Shown here piece by piece: positions 9,519 through 18,655 of a stretch of 64,000 nucleotides of DNA; the stretch's first letter is position 1; every line of letters starts with the position of its first letter. Below the pieces are notes generated by a model that saw only the letters and a program-made list of their open reading frames with translations, ran no database searches and was not told where the DNA came from. Location: positions 157,907 to 221,906 of the forward strand of contig NZ_VORS01000009.1 in assembly GCF_007997075.1 (NCBI RefSeq). The letters are read 5' to 3'. The position numbers were made by a program, and so were the translations under genes. Source of the stretch: Polaribacter sp. IC073. GTDB taxonomy: Bacteria > Bacteroidota > Bacteroidia > Flavobacteriales > Flavobacteriaceae.

Positions 9519-10202
9519 TTAAAGATATTGTTTTATTTCTAATAAGTTTTTTACTGCTGTGATCTTTTTATCTGTCTCGCTTGATGCATCAAAAACGCAA
9601 TGAATAGCCTTTAAACCCACGTTTAATGCTCCTTTAATATCTGCGTCTAAACTATCACCTATCATAATAGAATTGTCTTTTGTGGCTTTGGCTGCTTTTA
9701 ATGCATAATTAAAAACCATAGGATTTGGCTTTTTTACACCTACAGAATCTGACGTTATTATTTGATCAAAATAGTGATGAATTTTGGAATTTATCATCTT
9801 TTTACTTTGAATTTCATCAAAACCGTTTGTAATAATATGAAGTGTATATTTACTCTTTAAATAATCTAATAATTCAAAAGTCCCCTCAAAAAGATGATTG
9901 AATTCGGCCAAGTTTTCTATGTATTCTATGGCTAATTTATTTATAATGTCATCTGACACTGTATAATTAGCAGCATCAAAAGACTTTTTTAGTCTTTCAT
10001 ATCTTAACACCTCTTTGGTTACCTTTTCATCTCTATATAGTTTCCAATATTCTAAATTAAGAGGTATGTAAACTTTTAGGAAATCATCAATTTTAATATC
10101 GATATTATTTTCAATAAAAATTTTCTCAAAAGTTAATGCAGAATTCTTTTCAAAATCCCATAAGGTATGATCTAAGTCAAAAAAAACGTGTTGTATTTTC
10201 AT
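9519..10202 (-). CDS. HAD-superfamily hydrolase, YjjG-type pyrimidine 5'-nucleotidase
   Basis: This is a cytosolic phosphatase of 227 residues. HAD motif I is FFDLDHTLWDF (nucleophile Asp 9, acid Asp 11), motif II is IITNGF, motif III is the Lys of KKPNPMVF, and motif IV is MIGDSLDADIKGA. The helical cap between motifs I and II matches the YjjG/noncanonical pyrimidine nucleotidase group, which in E. coli removes phosphate from dUMP, dTMP and damaged pyrimidine nucleotides. Substrate choice is inferred from the subgroup only. It stands alone, 36 bases upstream (in transcription order) of the envelope operon. Confidence 0.85.
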   Translation of the reverse strand: MKIQHVFFDLDHTLWDFEKNSALTFEKIFIENNIDIKIDDFLKVYIPLNLEYWKLYRDEKVTKEVLRYERLKKSFDAANYTVSDDIINKLAIEYIENLAEFNHLFEGTFELLDYLKSKYTLHIITNGFDEIQSKKMINSKIHHYFDQIITSDSVGVKKPNPMVFNYALKAAKATKDNSIMIGDSLDADIKGALNVGLKAIHCVFDASSETDKKITAVKNLLEIKQYL

Positions 10203-10249
10203 TTGATAAAAGTAAAAATTATTAATAAAATAAAAGCATATTAAGTTGT

Positions 10250-10257
10250 TATATTTG
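10250..10257 (+). promoter_or_regulatory. -7 box upstream of the GT4 gene
   Basis: TATATTTG is an exact TAnnTTTG match, ending 19 bases before the TTG start at 10277. Confidence 0.5.
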
Positions 10258-10276
10258 TAAACAACAAAATTATTTT

Positions 10277-11410
10277 TTGAAAAAGAAACTTCATATTTTA
10301 TTTCTTTGTGGTTGGTATCCTTCTAGGGTTTTACCAACAAATGGAGATTTTATTAAAAGACATGCAGAAGCCGTTGCTTTAAAACATAAAGTTTCTGTTA
10401 TTCATATAACTACTGATAATAATTCGGTAAAAGACATAGAGATAGTCTCTAAAAAAAATGCTTACATAGACGTTTATATTGCTTATCTAAAACCTCAAAA
10501 AAATCCGGTAATAAAAATATATCTATTTTGGAAAGCCTATAAAATAATTTTAACAAAAGTAATCGACTTTGATGTTATTCATCTAAATGAAATTTATCCT
10601 TTTGGAATTTTAGCAAAATTAACTTCTAAAAAATATCAAAAGCCATATATAATTTCAGAACATTTTACGGGGTACCTAAAAGCATCTAACTTTAAAATTC
10701 CTTTTTTTCAAAAGTTTATTTCTAAATATATTGTAAAAAAGGCTTTTGCAATTTGTAATGTGAGTGATATTCTTTCTGATAACATTAAAAAAATAGGTTT
10801 TAAAGGAAATTTTTTAACTGTACCGAATGTTGTGGACACTAATTTATTTATTCCGAAGAAAAAAGAAAATACATTTTTAAAATTAGTGCACGTTTCTAGT
10901 TTAAAAGATGACCACAAAAACATTTCGGGAATGTTGCGTGTTGCAAAACTTTTAGACAATACATTAGATTATTTTGAATGGAAGTTTATAGGAGGTGATG
11001 GTCTTGAGTTTAAAGATTTAATAAAAGGCTTGAATATCAAAAAAGGGAAAATTTCTTTTTTAGAACATCAAACACAAGAAAAATTAGTAACTAATTTGCA
11101 AGAAGCATCTATTTGTATTTCTTTTAGTAATTATGAAACTTTTGGTATTGTAATTCCAGAAGCAATTGCATCTGGAACGCCAGTAATTGCTACAAATACA
11201 GGTATTGCAGCCCAATTAGAATTATTCGACTTCTGCAAAGTAATTTCTATTAAAAATGAAGATGTATTGTTTCACGAAATCTTAAACTATAAGAACACTT
11301 TTATCAACTTAAACGCAGAAAAAATGCACACTTTTGTAAAACAAGAATTTAGTAAAGAAGTCATTTCAACTAAATTTTCTTTTCTTTATTACCAATCATT
11401 AAAAAAATAG
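10277..11410 (+). CDS. Glycosyltransferase family 4
   Basis: This 377-residue GT-B enzyme should transfer an activated sugar onto a growing surface glycan in the cytoplasm. The N-terminal acceptor domain opens with ILFLCGWYPSRVLPTNGDFIKRHAEA, broken here by family-typical PTNGDF. The C-terminal donor domain carries the E-x7-E element in YETFGIVIPEAIASGTPVIA. The only reasonable start is TTG; no in-frame ATG lies near the conserved N-terminus. The flippase gene starts 1 base after the stop, so the two form an operon for export of a lipid-linked glycan. Confidence 0.87.
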   Translation: MKKKLHILFLCGWYPSRVLPTNGDFIKRHAEAVALKHKVSVIHITTDNNSVKDIEIVSKKNAYIDVYIAYLKPQKNPVIKIYLFWKAYKIILTKVIDFDVIHLNEIYPFGILAKLTSKKYQKPYIISEHFTGYLKASNFKIPFFQKFISKYIVKKAFAICNVSDILSDNIKKIGFKGNFLTVPNVVDTNLFIPKKKENTFLKLVHVSSLKDDHKNISGMLRVAKLLDNTLDYFEWKFIGGDGLEFKDLIKGLNIKKGKISFLEHQTQEKLVTNLQEASICISFSNYETFGIVIPEAIASGTPVIATNTGIAAQLELFDFCKVISIKNEDVLFHEILNYKNTFINLNAEKMHTFVKQEFSKEVISTKFSFLYYQSLKK

Positions 11411-11411
11411 C

Positions 11412-12677
11412 TTGAATTTAATAACTTCATACATTTCAAATTTTTTAAGTAGAAAAGGAAGCTATGTTTTGTTAGCAACCATTTTTGCAAGATTGTTTTC
11501 TTTTTTAGCGGCTTGGTTTGCTTTAAAATTAATTCCTAATAAAGAATTAGGCGTCGTACTTTTTGCCTATAATATAATTCTTTTTGTAATTCCCATAAGT
11601 GGTTTAGGCTTACATCAAAGTTTTTTAAGGTATGGAGCTTTATTAAAAACTAATGAAGAAAAAAACAGCTTATTTCTCTATGTTTTAAAAAAAGGACTAC
11701 TTGTTTCTTTGCTATTAATTGCCTTCATTTCTATAAGTGCTTTTTTTATCAACTTTCAATTTGAAAACACAAAAATCTATTTATTTTTATTGTCTTTTAT
11801 AATCATTCCTTCATTTATTTTAGAAATTATAAAGGCACAGTTAAGGCTTAGTCACAACAATAAGGGTTTTGCTTTTTCAGAAATTACACAAAGCATAATA
11901 TTACTGGCTAGTGTTGTTACTTTAAGTTGTTTTTTCGAAGAAGTTGGCTATGCAATTGCACTACTTTTAGCGCCTTTATTAACTTCTTTCCTATTTATTA
12001 ATAAAGTAAATATTAATTTTAAACTTAAGAAAAAGTTAAATATTACAGATAATTCTTTTTGGAAATATGGCTTTTTCGCAAGTTTATCTAACGTAGTAAC
12101 ACAACTGCTTTTTGTAGTAGATATTTTATTAATTGGCTATTTAATTAAAGACGCAGAAATGGTTACAAACTATCGATATGTTTCTTTAATTCCGTTTAGC
12201 TTGCTCTTTTTACCTCGCGTTTTTATTGCAACAGATTTTGTAACTTTTACAGAGAAAATATATGATAACACTTATATTAAAGAGTACATTAAAAGTTACA
12301 TGCTACTGTTTCTAACAATAAGTATTTTACTAATAGTAGGTTCTTATTTCTTCGGAAGTTTTGTTTTAAGCTTGCTTGATGATCGCTTCACAACCTATAC
12401 ATCCACTTTTTTTATTTTAATGATTGGAGTCTCTGGAATTTTTATTTTTAGAGGACTTTTTGGAAATCTACTCTCTTCTATAGGAAAAGCCAACGTAAAT
12501 TACTACATCGCTAACATTGCTTTACTTATAAATGTAGTTAGTAATTATTATTTAATACCAGAATATGGCATTAAAGGAGCTGCAATAACCTCTGCAATTT
12601 TAATGTGGTTCACAGGAATATTATCTTTTATTTGTTTTAAAATACTCTATAGAAAAGCTTTATTAAAGGTAGAATAA
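11412..12677 (+). CDS. Polysaccharide/oligosaccharide flippase (Wzx/MOP superfamily)
   Basis: This 421-residue integral membrane protein has about 12 hydrophobic segments and the N-terminal family look (RLFSFLAAWFALKLIPNKELGVVLFA). The late stretch VSNYYLIPEYGIKGAAITSAI is typical of the C-terminal half of Wzx-type flippases, which move lipid-linked oligosaccharides across the inner membrane. It begins with TTG, 1 base after the glycosyltransferase stop. Its last 31 bases overlap the 3' end of the convergent gene. Confidence 0.85.
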   Translation: MNLITSYISNFLSRKGSYVLLATIFARLFSFLAAWFALKLIPNKELGVVLFAYNIILFVIPISGLGLHQSFLRYGALLKTNEEKNSLFLYVLKKGLLVSLLLIAFISISAFFINFQFENTKIYLFLLSFIIIPSFILEIIKAQLRLSHNNKGFAFSEITQSIILLASVVTLSCFFEEVGYAIALLLAPLLTSFLFINKVNINFKLKKKLNITDNSFWKYGFFASLSNVVTQLLFVVDILLIGYLIKDAEMVTNYRYVSLIPFSLLFLPRVFIATDFVTFTEKIYDNTYIKEYIKSYMLLFLTISILLIVGSYFFGSFVLSLLDDRFTTYTSTFFILMIGVSGIFIFRGLFGNLLSSIGKANVNYYIANIALLINVVSNYYLIPEYGIKGAAITSAILMWFTGILSFICFKILYRKALLKVE

Positions 12678-13501
12678 ACTTCTTCTTCAGCACCAAAACT
12701 TCTGTAAAATTTTCCGATATTGGGCAGATTCCCTCCTTCAAAATCTAAAATAACATTAGAGTTCTCATGTTTTTTTATCATACTTGAAATCAAAAAACTT
12801 GCTGCCTGTAGTTTTCTTCCTTCTTTTGTAAATGCAGCATACAGATAGATAACTTTATCCTTATCATTTATAAAAAAACCTCCACCTAATAATTCTTCGT
12901 CTTTAAAAACACCTAAAACGGTTCCTTTTTTATTCTGAATAAATACGTTTACTAAATTCTTTAATGTCCTTTTTGGTATTTGATATGTATAATTTTTACT
13001 TTGAATTTCAATAAGTTCATCAATGGTAACAGAAGTCAATTTTAAACCCGCCTTCTCTCCTACTTTTATAGCATGCTTCCTTCCTTTGGAAAAACCTTTA
13101 TGTATTGCTGAAAATTCTTTAGAGAGCTTTAATGTATAATTTTTTCGTCTTGTTTTTTCTGATACTAAAAGATTATCAACGTTTAGACTTAAAGAAATTT
13201 TTAAGAATTTAAACGGAATTTTATTTAGCATTTCTTTCTGAAGTTCTTCTGAAATTACATCCTTAGAAAAAACACCCAATTGCTGACAAAAATAAGGTTG
13301 TGTAACATATTTTACGAAAAAACTTCTGTTAAACGGAATTGGTAGTACGGCTTCATAATCGTTCAAAACTAAAACGTCCCAATGGTCTGCTACAATATCT
13401 AAATACCAAGAACACGCATAAATTCTAGACTGTATTGCCTTTTCTATACAAACATCATACTTTAAAACATCTAAATCTTTTCTCTTAACGTAGTTTATCA
13501 T
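12647..13501 (-). CDS. GNAT/FemAB-like acyltransferase-fold protein
   Basis: This 284-residue protein resembles the FemAB-like or double GNAT proteins found in exopolysaccharide and peptidoglycan-bridge loci. Supporting stretches are SWYLDIVADHWDVLVLNDYE near the N-terminus and GVFKDEELLGGGFFINDKDKVIYLYAAFTKEGRK, followed by ILDFEGGNLPNIGKFYRSFGA, the conserved end of this family. The start at 13501 follows the upstream stop after 1 base; an alternative ATG at 13516 would overlap that gene by 14 bases. Together with the deacetylase it looks like a two-gene unit modifying a cell-surface polymer. The acyl donor and acceptor are unknown. Confidence 0.72.
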   Translation of the reverse strand: MINYVKRKDLDVLKYDVCIEKAIQSRIYACSWYLDIVADHWDVLVLNDYEAVLPIPFNRSFFVKYVTQPYFCQQLGVFSKDVISEELQKEMLNKIPFKFLKISLSLNVDNLLVSEKTRRKNYTLKLSKEFSAIHKGFSKGRKHAIKVGEKAGLKLTSVTIDELIEIQSKNYTYQIPKRTLKNLVNVFIQNKKGTVLGVFKDEELLGGGFFINDKDKVIYLYAAFTKEGRKLQAASFLISSMIKKHENSNVILDFEGGNLPNIGKFYRSFGAEEEVYSTFNKAFL

Positions 13502-13502
13502 G

Positions 13503-14807
13503 CTAAGAAATGGCAATTTTAATCATAGACTCATATAGACGCCTCCAACCTCTCCAACGCATGTGATTGCTTAAACTTTCATTATGAAACAGCGTAATAA
13601 AGGTGCCATTTACTGCTTTTACTTCGTTTCTTAAATCTCTAATTTTACCTAAAGATTGTTTGGGTGTAATTTTTAGGTAATCGTTTAAAGTAGTGTCCAT
13701 CAAAGCAAAAGGAAATACTTTTAATGGTGTTTGAATTTCAAAATCTAAATCGTAAAAATAAAAAGGCGTACACGTACTTGCTCTAAACCCCACTTTACTT
13801 GCATACCCCATAGAATGGTCTTCTTCTATTTCTAAATCTATTAATTGTTGATAGGTTTCGGGCAAATTAAAGCGCAAGTAATGCTGTCTAGATCTTTTTA
13901 TTGGTGTATTTGTAATGTTTTCTAGGCGTTCTTTTTCTTTCTTTAAAAGCGCTGCATTTTGCATGGTAAAATAAGACGGATGCAAACCAACGCTCGCATA
14001 GTCTACCAAGTCTTTAATAAGTAATCTGTATTTACTCTTAGAAGCAGAAACATTCGTATCGAAAGTGGTATAATCTCCGATCGAACAGAAGAAAATAGTT
14101 TTAATATCCTTGGTTTTTTTAATCTTTAATATTTTCTGAAAATTATCAAACGGGTCTTTCATAATGTTTAAAACCACCGCAAATCGGTACCAAACATCCA
14201 ATAACCTTAGCCTAAACAAATCGTTTATAAAACCACCAAACGTTCTTATAAAATTTTTATATTTATATGCAAAAGCATTGTCTATATCTATGGTAGATAT
14301 ATAGTTATAAGATCTATTCTTATATTCATAATCTGGGAATTTTTCTTTTAATTTTGCTAATAATTTATAAGCCCAAATATCTACAACGGGCTTTTCTAGA
14401 AAACCACTTTTGAACGCTAAACTTTCTGATGGTGTATACCGCCCATGAACATCTTTTACATGTGGTAAGTATTCTTCATAACGAGAAATTAAATAGAAAC
14501 TTGCTGCAAAAATATCAAAAGGAATGGCAGATTTACTTCCTGCTCCGAAAAAACAAGGAACTTCTTCCCATTTCTGAATATTTGTCTCTAAATCATTTAC
14601 ACCTTGCTCAAATAATAGATCGTTACTTTTTATAAAAAACTCGTTTCCTAAGGGTGTTTTCGTATACGTTAATTTCGGGCCGTTATGTGCCACAAACTCT
14701 TCCACTTTAGTGGTAAAACGAACAGGAATTAACAACGTTCTTGTTAAAATATGTTTAAATATATAACGAACTCTTGGTGTAATTTTATGTGTGTAAACTA
14801 ATATCAT
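13503..14807 (-). CDS. Polysaccharide deacetylase-family protein with N-terminal DUF7033-like domain
   Basis: This is a 434-residue protein with a NodB-like carbohydrate esterase fold. The first 150 residues (ITPRVRYIFKHI, PCFFGAG, FDIFAASFYLISRYEEY) match the domain that precedes many Bacteroidota deacetylases. The metal/catalytic Asp pair appears in STIDIDNAF at about 172-179, and the later histidine in VGLHPSY. The protein ends with FITLFHNESLSNHMRWRGWRRLY, another family hallmark. It should remove acetyl groups from a surface polysaccharide or intermediate. It is coupled by a 1-base gap to the downstream FemAB-like gene and lies opposite the GT4/flippase operon. Confidence 0.82.
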   Translation of the reverse strand: MILVYTHKITPRVRYIFKHILTRTLLIPVRFTTKVEEFVAHNGPKLTYTKTPLGNEFFIKSNDLLFEQGVNDLETNIQKWEEVPCFFGAGSKSAIPFDIFAASFYLISRYEEYLPHVKDVHGRYTPSESLAFKSGFLEKPVVDIWAYKLLAKLKEKFPDYEYKNRSYNYISTIDIDNAFAYKYKNFIRTFGGFINDLFRLRLLDVWYRFAVVLNIMKDPFDNFQKILKIKKTKDIKTIFFCSIGDYTTFDTNVSASKSKYRLLIKDLVDYASVGLHPSYFTMQNAALLKKEKERLENITNTPIKRSRQHYLRFNLPETYQQLIDLEIEEDHSMGYASKVGFRASTCTPFYFYDLDFEIQTPLKVFPFALMDTTLNDYLKITPKQSLGKIRDLRNEVKAVNGTFITLFHNESLSNHMRWRGWRRLYESMIKIAIS

Positions 14808-14884
14808 TATTTCATTTAGTTGGTCATTTTTAGTTGTCTCTTTTCAGCTAGTTTCTTTATAAAAACTAAGACTGCAAATTACAA

Positions 14885-15571
14885 CTATAAAATTCCCTCA
14901 TCTGCAAAGCTAAAATACGCTTTTTCAGTAATAATTAAATGGTCTAAGAGTTTAATATCTAAAGTAGTTCCTGCTTCTTTAATTTTTTGTGTTAACTGTT
15001 TGTCTGCATTACTGGGTGCTAATTTTCCTGAAGGATGATTGTGACACACAATAATTGCAACTGACGCTAATTCTAAAGCTCTTTTAAAAACCAATCTTAT
15101 ATCTACAATGGTAGCCGTTAAACCTCCTTTGCTAATTTGAGATTTTGCCATTACTTTATTGGAATTATTTAGAAACAACACCCAAAATTCTTCATGCTCT
15201 AAATCGCCAATAATAGATTGCATTACGTTTGCAACATCTTTACTACTTGTAATTTTTGGTTTCTCTAGAGCAACTTCTAATTGTCTTCTTTTTCCTAGTT
15301 CTAAGGCCGTAATTATACTTATTGCTTTTGCCTCTCCAATTCCCTTAAATGTTGTTAGTTTTTCTACGGATAGTTTTGCGAGTTCATGAATATTACCATT
15401 TACAGATTGTAAAATTCGTTTAGACAATGCAACAGCACTTTCTTCCCTATTACCAGAACCTATTAAGACCGCAATCAATTCAGCATCAGACAATACCGCT
15501 TTTCCTTTGGCTATTAATTTTTCTCTCGGCCTATCATCTAAAGCCCAAGATTTTATCGTTAATTTTTCCAT
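14885..15571 (-). CDS. radC: RadC family JAB-domain protein
   Basis: This 228-residue protein has an N-terminal helix-hairpin-helix region (LSDAELIAVLIGSG, LTTFKGIGEAKAISIITALELGKR) and a C-terminal JAB1/MPN-like metalloprotease-fold domain with the metal motif HNHPSG and the following Asp in SNADKQLTQ. The historical link with DNA repair is weak; the biochemical function is not settled for the family. It is a monocistronic gene, divergent from trkA. Confidence 0.92.
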   Translation of the reverse strand: MEKLTIKSWALDDRPREKLIAKGKAVLSDAELIAVLIGSGNREESAVALSKRILQSVNGNIHELAKLSVEKLTTFKGIGEAKAISIITALELGKRRQLEVALEKPKITSSKDVANVMQSIIGDLEHEEFWVLFLNNSNKVMAKSQISKGGLTATIVDIRLVFKRALELASVAIIVCHNHPSGKLAPSNADKQLTQKIKEAGTTLDIKLLDHLIITEKAYFSFADEGIL

Positions 15572-15687
15572 GTGTCTTTTTTTTATAAATGTACAAAATA
15601 GGAATTAAGCTTTTTACACTTATTTACGACACTAAAGCGAGTCTAAAAAGAAAAATCAATTTATAAAAATCAGTTTGAAGACTTTCG

Positions 15688-15695
15688 TACCTTTG
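15688..15695 (+). promoter_or_regulatory. -7 box of the trkAH operon
   Basis: TACCTTTG is an exact TAnnTTTG match. It lies 27 bases before the ATG at 15723 and downstream of an alternative in-frame start at 15675, which supports 15723 as the start. Confidence 0.55.
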
Positions 15696-15722
15696 CTCCT
15701 TATATTCTATTCTATTTTACAC

Positions 15723-17069
15723 ATGAAGATTATTATAGCAGGAGCTGGAGATGTTGGCTTTCATTTAGCAAAATTACTTTCTTACGAATCTCAAGACACC
15801 TATGTTATCGATTTTGATGGTGAAAAGTTAGATTATATTAACAATCATTTAGATGTAATCACCAAAAAAGGAGATGCAACCTCTATAAAACTTTTAAAAG
15901 AGATTGGTATTGGTTCTGCCGATTTATTAATTGCTGTTACAGAAAGTCAGAATACAAATTTCACAATTTCTGTAATTGGTAAATCTTTAGGTGCTAAAAA
16001 AACAATTGCTAGAATAGACAACCCAGAATTTTTAAATGAGTGCGAAGTAGATTTTAAACAATTTGGTTTAGATTTTATGATTTCGCCTCAAGAGCTAGCG
16101 GCAAATGAAATAAAGATGTTGTTAAAGCAGTCTTCTTTTAATGACACTGTAGAGTTTGAAAGTGGACTTTTTAATGTGATGGGAACTGCTTTAAGTTATA
16201 AATCTCCATTAGTAAACTTAACCGTAAAAGAAGCCAAACAGAAGTTTTCACATGTCGACTTTATTACAATTGCCATAAAAAGAGCCAATGTTTCTCAAAC
16301 TATTATTCCTAGAGGAGACACTACGTATCAACTAAATGATCAAGTATATTTTTCTGTACCAAGTTACAATATGAAAGATTTGTACCCAATAATTGGGAAG
16401 ACAAAATTTGATATAAAAAATGTGATTATTCTTGGTGGAAGTAGTATTGGAGAAAAAACGGCAAGAAATCTTTGTCAAGAAGGTTTCGATATTAAATTGA
16501 TAGAAAAAAATAGAGAAAAAGCAGAAAGTCTTGCTGAAGAGCTAGAAAAGGTTTTGATAATTCATGGAGATGGTACCGATTTAGAACTATTGGAACAAGA
16601 AAACATTAGAGAAACAGACGCATTTATTGCGGTTACGGGTAATTCTGAAACAAATATTATGTCTTGCTTGGTTGCAAAATCTAAAGGAGTTAAAAAAACA
16701 ATCGCTTTAGTAGAAAACATGGATTATATTGAAATTTCTCAAACAATTGGTATTGAGTCTTTAATCAATAAAAAATTAATTGCTGCAAGTAATATTTTAA
16801 GACATATTAGAAAAGGTGAAATTTTAGCCTTGGCAAATTTACACAATATAGATGCTGAAGTTTTTGAGTTTGAAGTACAGCCAAATGCAAAAGTAACAGA
16901 GAAACCTATTAAAGATTTAAACTTTCCTAGAGAAGCTGTTTTTGGTGGCGTTATTAGAAACGGAAAACCTTATATGTCTTTTGGTGAAATGCAAATACAA
17001 AGCGGAGATAAAGTAATTGTATTTTGTTTACCCGAAGCTGTTAACACAGTAGAAAGTCTATTTAGATAA
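15723..17069 (+). CDS. trkA: Trk potassium uptake regulatory subunit TrkA
   Basis: This is a cytosolic NAD(H)-binding gating subunit of 448 residues for the TrkH channel. It is a duplicated RCK protein: the first Rossmann glycine motif is GAGDVGFHLAKLL at residues 7-19, the second is ILGGSSIGEKTARNL at about 239-253, and each half ends in a TrkA_C domain. The Asp after strand 2 (TYVIDFD) fits NAD rather than NADP. trkH starts on the next base after its stop, so both subunits come from one transcript. Confidence 0.93.
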   Translation: MKIIIAGAGDVGFHLAKLLSYESQDTYVIDFDGEKLDYINNHLDVITKKGDATSIKLLKEIGIGSADLLIAVTESQNTNFTISVIGKSLGAKKTIARIDNPEFLNECEVDFKQFGLDFMISPQELAANEIKMLLKQSSFNDTVEFESGLFNVMGTALSYKSPLVNLTVKEAKQKFSHVDFITIAIKRANVSQTIIPRGDTTYQLNDQVYFSVPSYNMKDLYPIIGKTKFDIKNVIILGGSSIGEKTARNLCQEGFDIKLIEKNREKAESLAEELEKVLIIHGDGTDLELLEQENIRETDAFIAVTGNSETNIMSCLVAKSKGVKKTIALVENMDYIEISQTIGIESLINKKLIAASNILRHIRKGEILALANLHNIDAEVFEFEVQPNAKVTEKPIKDLNFPREAVFGGVIRNGKPYMSFGEMQIQSGDKVIVFCLPEAVNTVESLFR

Positions 17070-18569
17070 ATGGGAGCTTTAAACACAAAAATAATTTACC
17101 GCTTCTTAGGAATTACAGCCATGTTAAATGGATTGTTTATGTTTTTAACAGTTCCTTTTAGCATGTATTATGATGAACCTGAAAAATGGGGAATTCTAAA
17201 TGCGGGAATCATTACCACTTTTATTGGTGTTTTATTATTCTTTCTAAACAAACCTAAAAATACAAATATTCAGAAAAAAGAAGGGTATTTAATTGTAACT
17301 TTAGGTTGGTTAACACTTTCTTTTACAGGAATGTTACCTTATTTACTTTCGGGAGCAATACCAGGTATTTCCGATGCTTTTTTCGAAACCATTTCGGGGT
17401 ATTCTACCACAGGTTCATCTATTTTAACGGATATCGATAATATGCCTAAAGGAATTCTTTTTTGGCGAAGCGCAACCCATTGGATTGGTGGAATGGGAAT
17501 TATTGTTTTAACCATTGCTATTTTACCGCTTTTAGGAATTGGAGGAATGCAGCTTTTTATGGCAGAAGCCCCCGGACCTTCCGCAGATAAATTACACCCT
17601 AGAATTACCGATACGGCTAAAAGATTATATTTAATATATGTTATTTTAACTTTAGTTGAATTTTTCTTATTGAAGTTTGCTGGTATGACTTGGTTTGATG
17701 CCATAAATCATGCCATGGCAACAATGAGTACAGGTGGTTTTTCTACAAAAGGAGATAGCATTGCTTTTTATAACGGCAAACCACTAATACAATACATTAT
17801 CATCTTCTTTATGTTTGTGGCAGGTACAAACTTTGTTTTAACCTATTTCGCTTTAAAAGGGAAAGTTCAGAAAGTTTTTCAAAGTGAAGAATTTAAGTAT
17901 TATTTATTCGGTACCTTAGGAGTTTCTGCTGTTATCGCAATAGTTATCATCTTTTTTCAAGATCCAAATTTAGAAACTGTTTTAGCACACCCAGAAGTAT
18001 TCGGAAAAACAGAAAGTGCTATTAGACATGCACTTTTTATGGTTGTGTCTGTCGTAACCACAACTGGTTTTGTTTCTGCAGATTTTACAATGTGGAACTT
18101 CTTTGCTACTGGTGTTTTCTTTGCTTTATTTTTCACAGGAGGTTCTGCAGGCTCTACAAGTGGTGGTGTAAAAGTTGTGAGACATATTATTATGTTAAAA
18201 AATAGTTTTTTAGAATTTAAAAAAGCATTGCATCCAAATGCAATCATTCCTGTTAGATATGACGGAAAAACAGTAAACAAAACTATCGTTTTTAATATCT
18301 TGTCTTTTTTTATTATTTACATGTTAATTTTTATTATTTCTTCTGTAATCTTAACATTATTTGGCTTAGATTTTATGTCTGCAATAGGTGCAGCAGCATC
18401 TTCTTTAGGTAATATCGGTCCCGCAATTGGCTCTGTAAGTCCTGTAGATAATTTTGCACATTTGTCTAACGGTGCCAAATGGTTTTGTTCTTTTCTGATG
18501 TTAATTGGTCGTTTAGAATTATTTACAGTACTTATTTTATTTACTCCGTTTTTTTGGCGTAAAAACTAA
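17070..18569 (+). CDS. trkH: Trk/Ktr potassium channel subunit TrkH
   Basis: This is a 499-residue inner-membrane K+ translocating subunit. The four selectivity-filter loops are visible in order: SGYSTTGSSIL, TMSTGGFSTKGDS, VTTTGFVSAD and SSLGNIGPAIG, each following a pore helix. The N-terminal pair of membrane segments seen in TrkH is present. It forms a two-gene operon with trkA with no intervening base. Together they import K+ for turgor control, relevant to a marine lifestyle. Confidence 0.93.
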   Translation: MGALNTKIIYRFLGITAMLNGLFMFLTVPFSMYYDEPEKWGILNAGIITTFIGVLLFFLNKPKNTNIQKKEGYLIVTLGWLTLSFTGMLPYLLSGAIPGISDAFFETISGYSTTGSSILTDIDNMPKGILFWRSATHWIGGMGIIVLTIAILPLLGIGGMQLFMAEAPGPSADKLHPRITDTAKRLYLIYVILTLVEFFLLKFAGMTWFDAINHAMATMSTGGFSTKGDSIAFYNGKPLIQYIIIFFMFVAGTNFVLTYFALKGKVQKVFQSEEFKYYLFGTLGVSAVIAIVIIFFQDPNLETVLAHPEVFGKTESAIRHALFMVVSVVTTTGFVSADFTMWNFFATGVFFALFFTGGSAGSTSGGVKVVRHIIMLKNSFLEFKKALHPNAIIPVRYDGKTVNKTIVFNILSFFIIYMLIFIISSVILTLFGLDFMSAIGAAASSLGNIGPAIGSVSPVDNFAHLSNGAKWFCSFLMLIGRLELFTVLILFTPFFWRKN

Positions 18570-18655
18570 AAACTGCTATCCTTCTGTTAATTAATACTTT
18601 GTAACATTCTAATTTTAATTTTTTTTTATTACTTTAGGGTTCTAAGAAAAAAAAT

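Noticed and set aside
17339..18280. Two minus-strand frames inside trkH.
   Set aside because: They mirror the conserved selectivity-filter coding and show no protein-like features.
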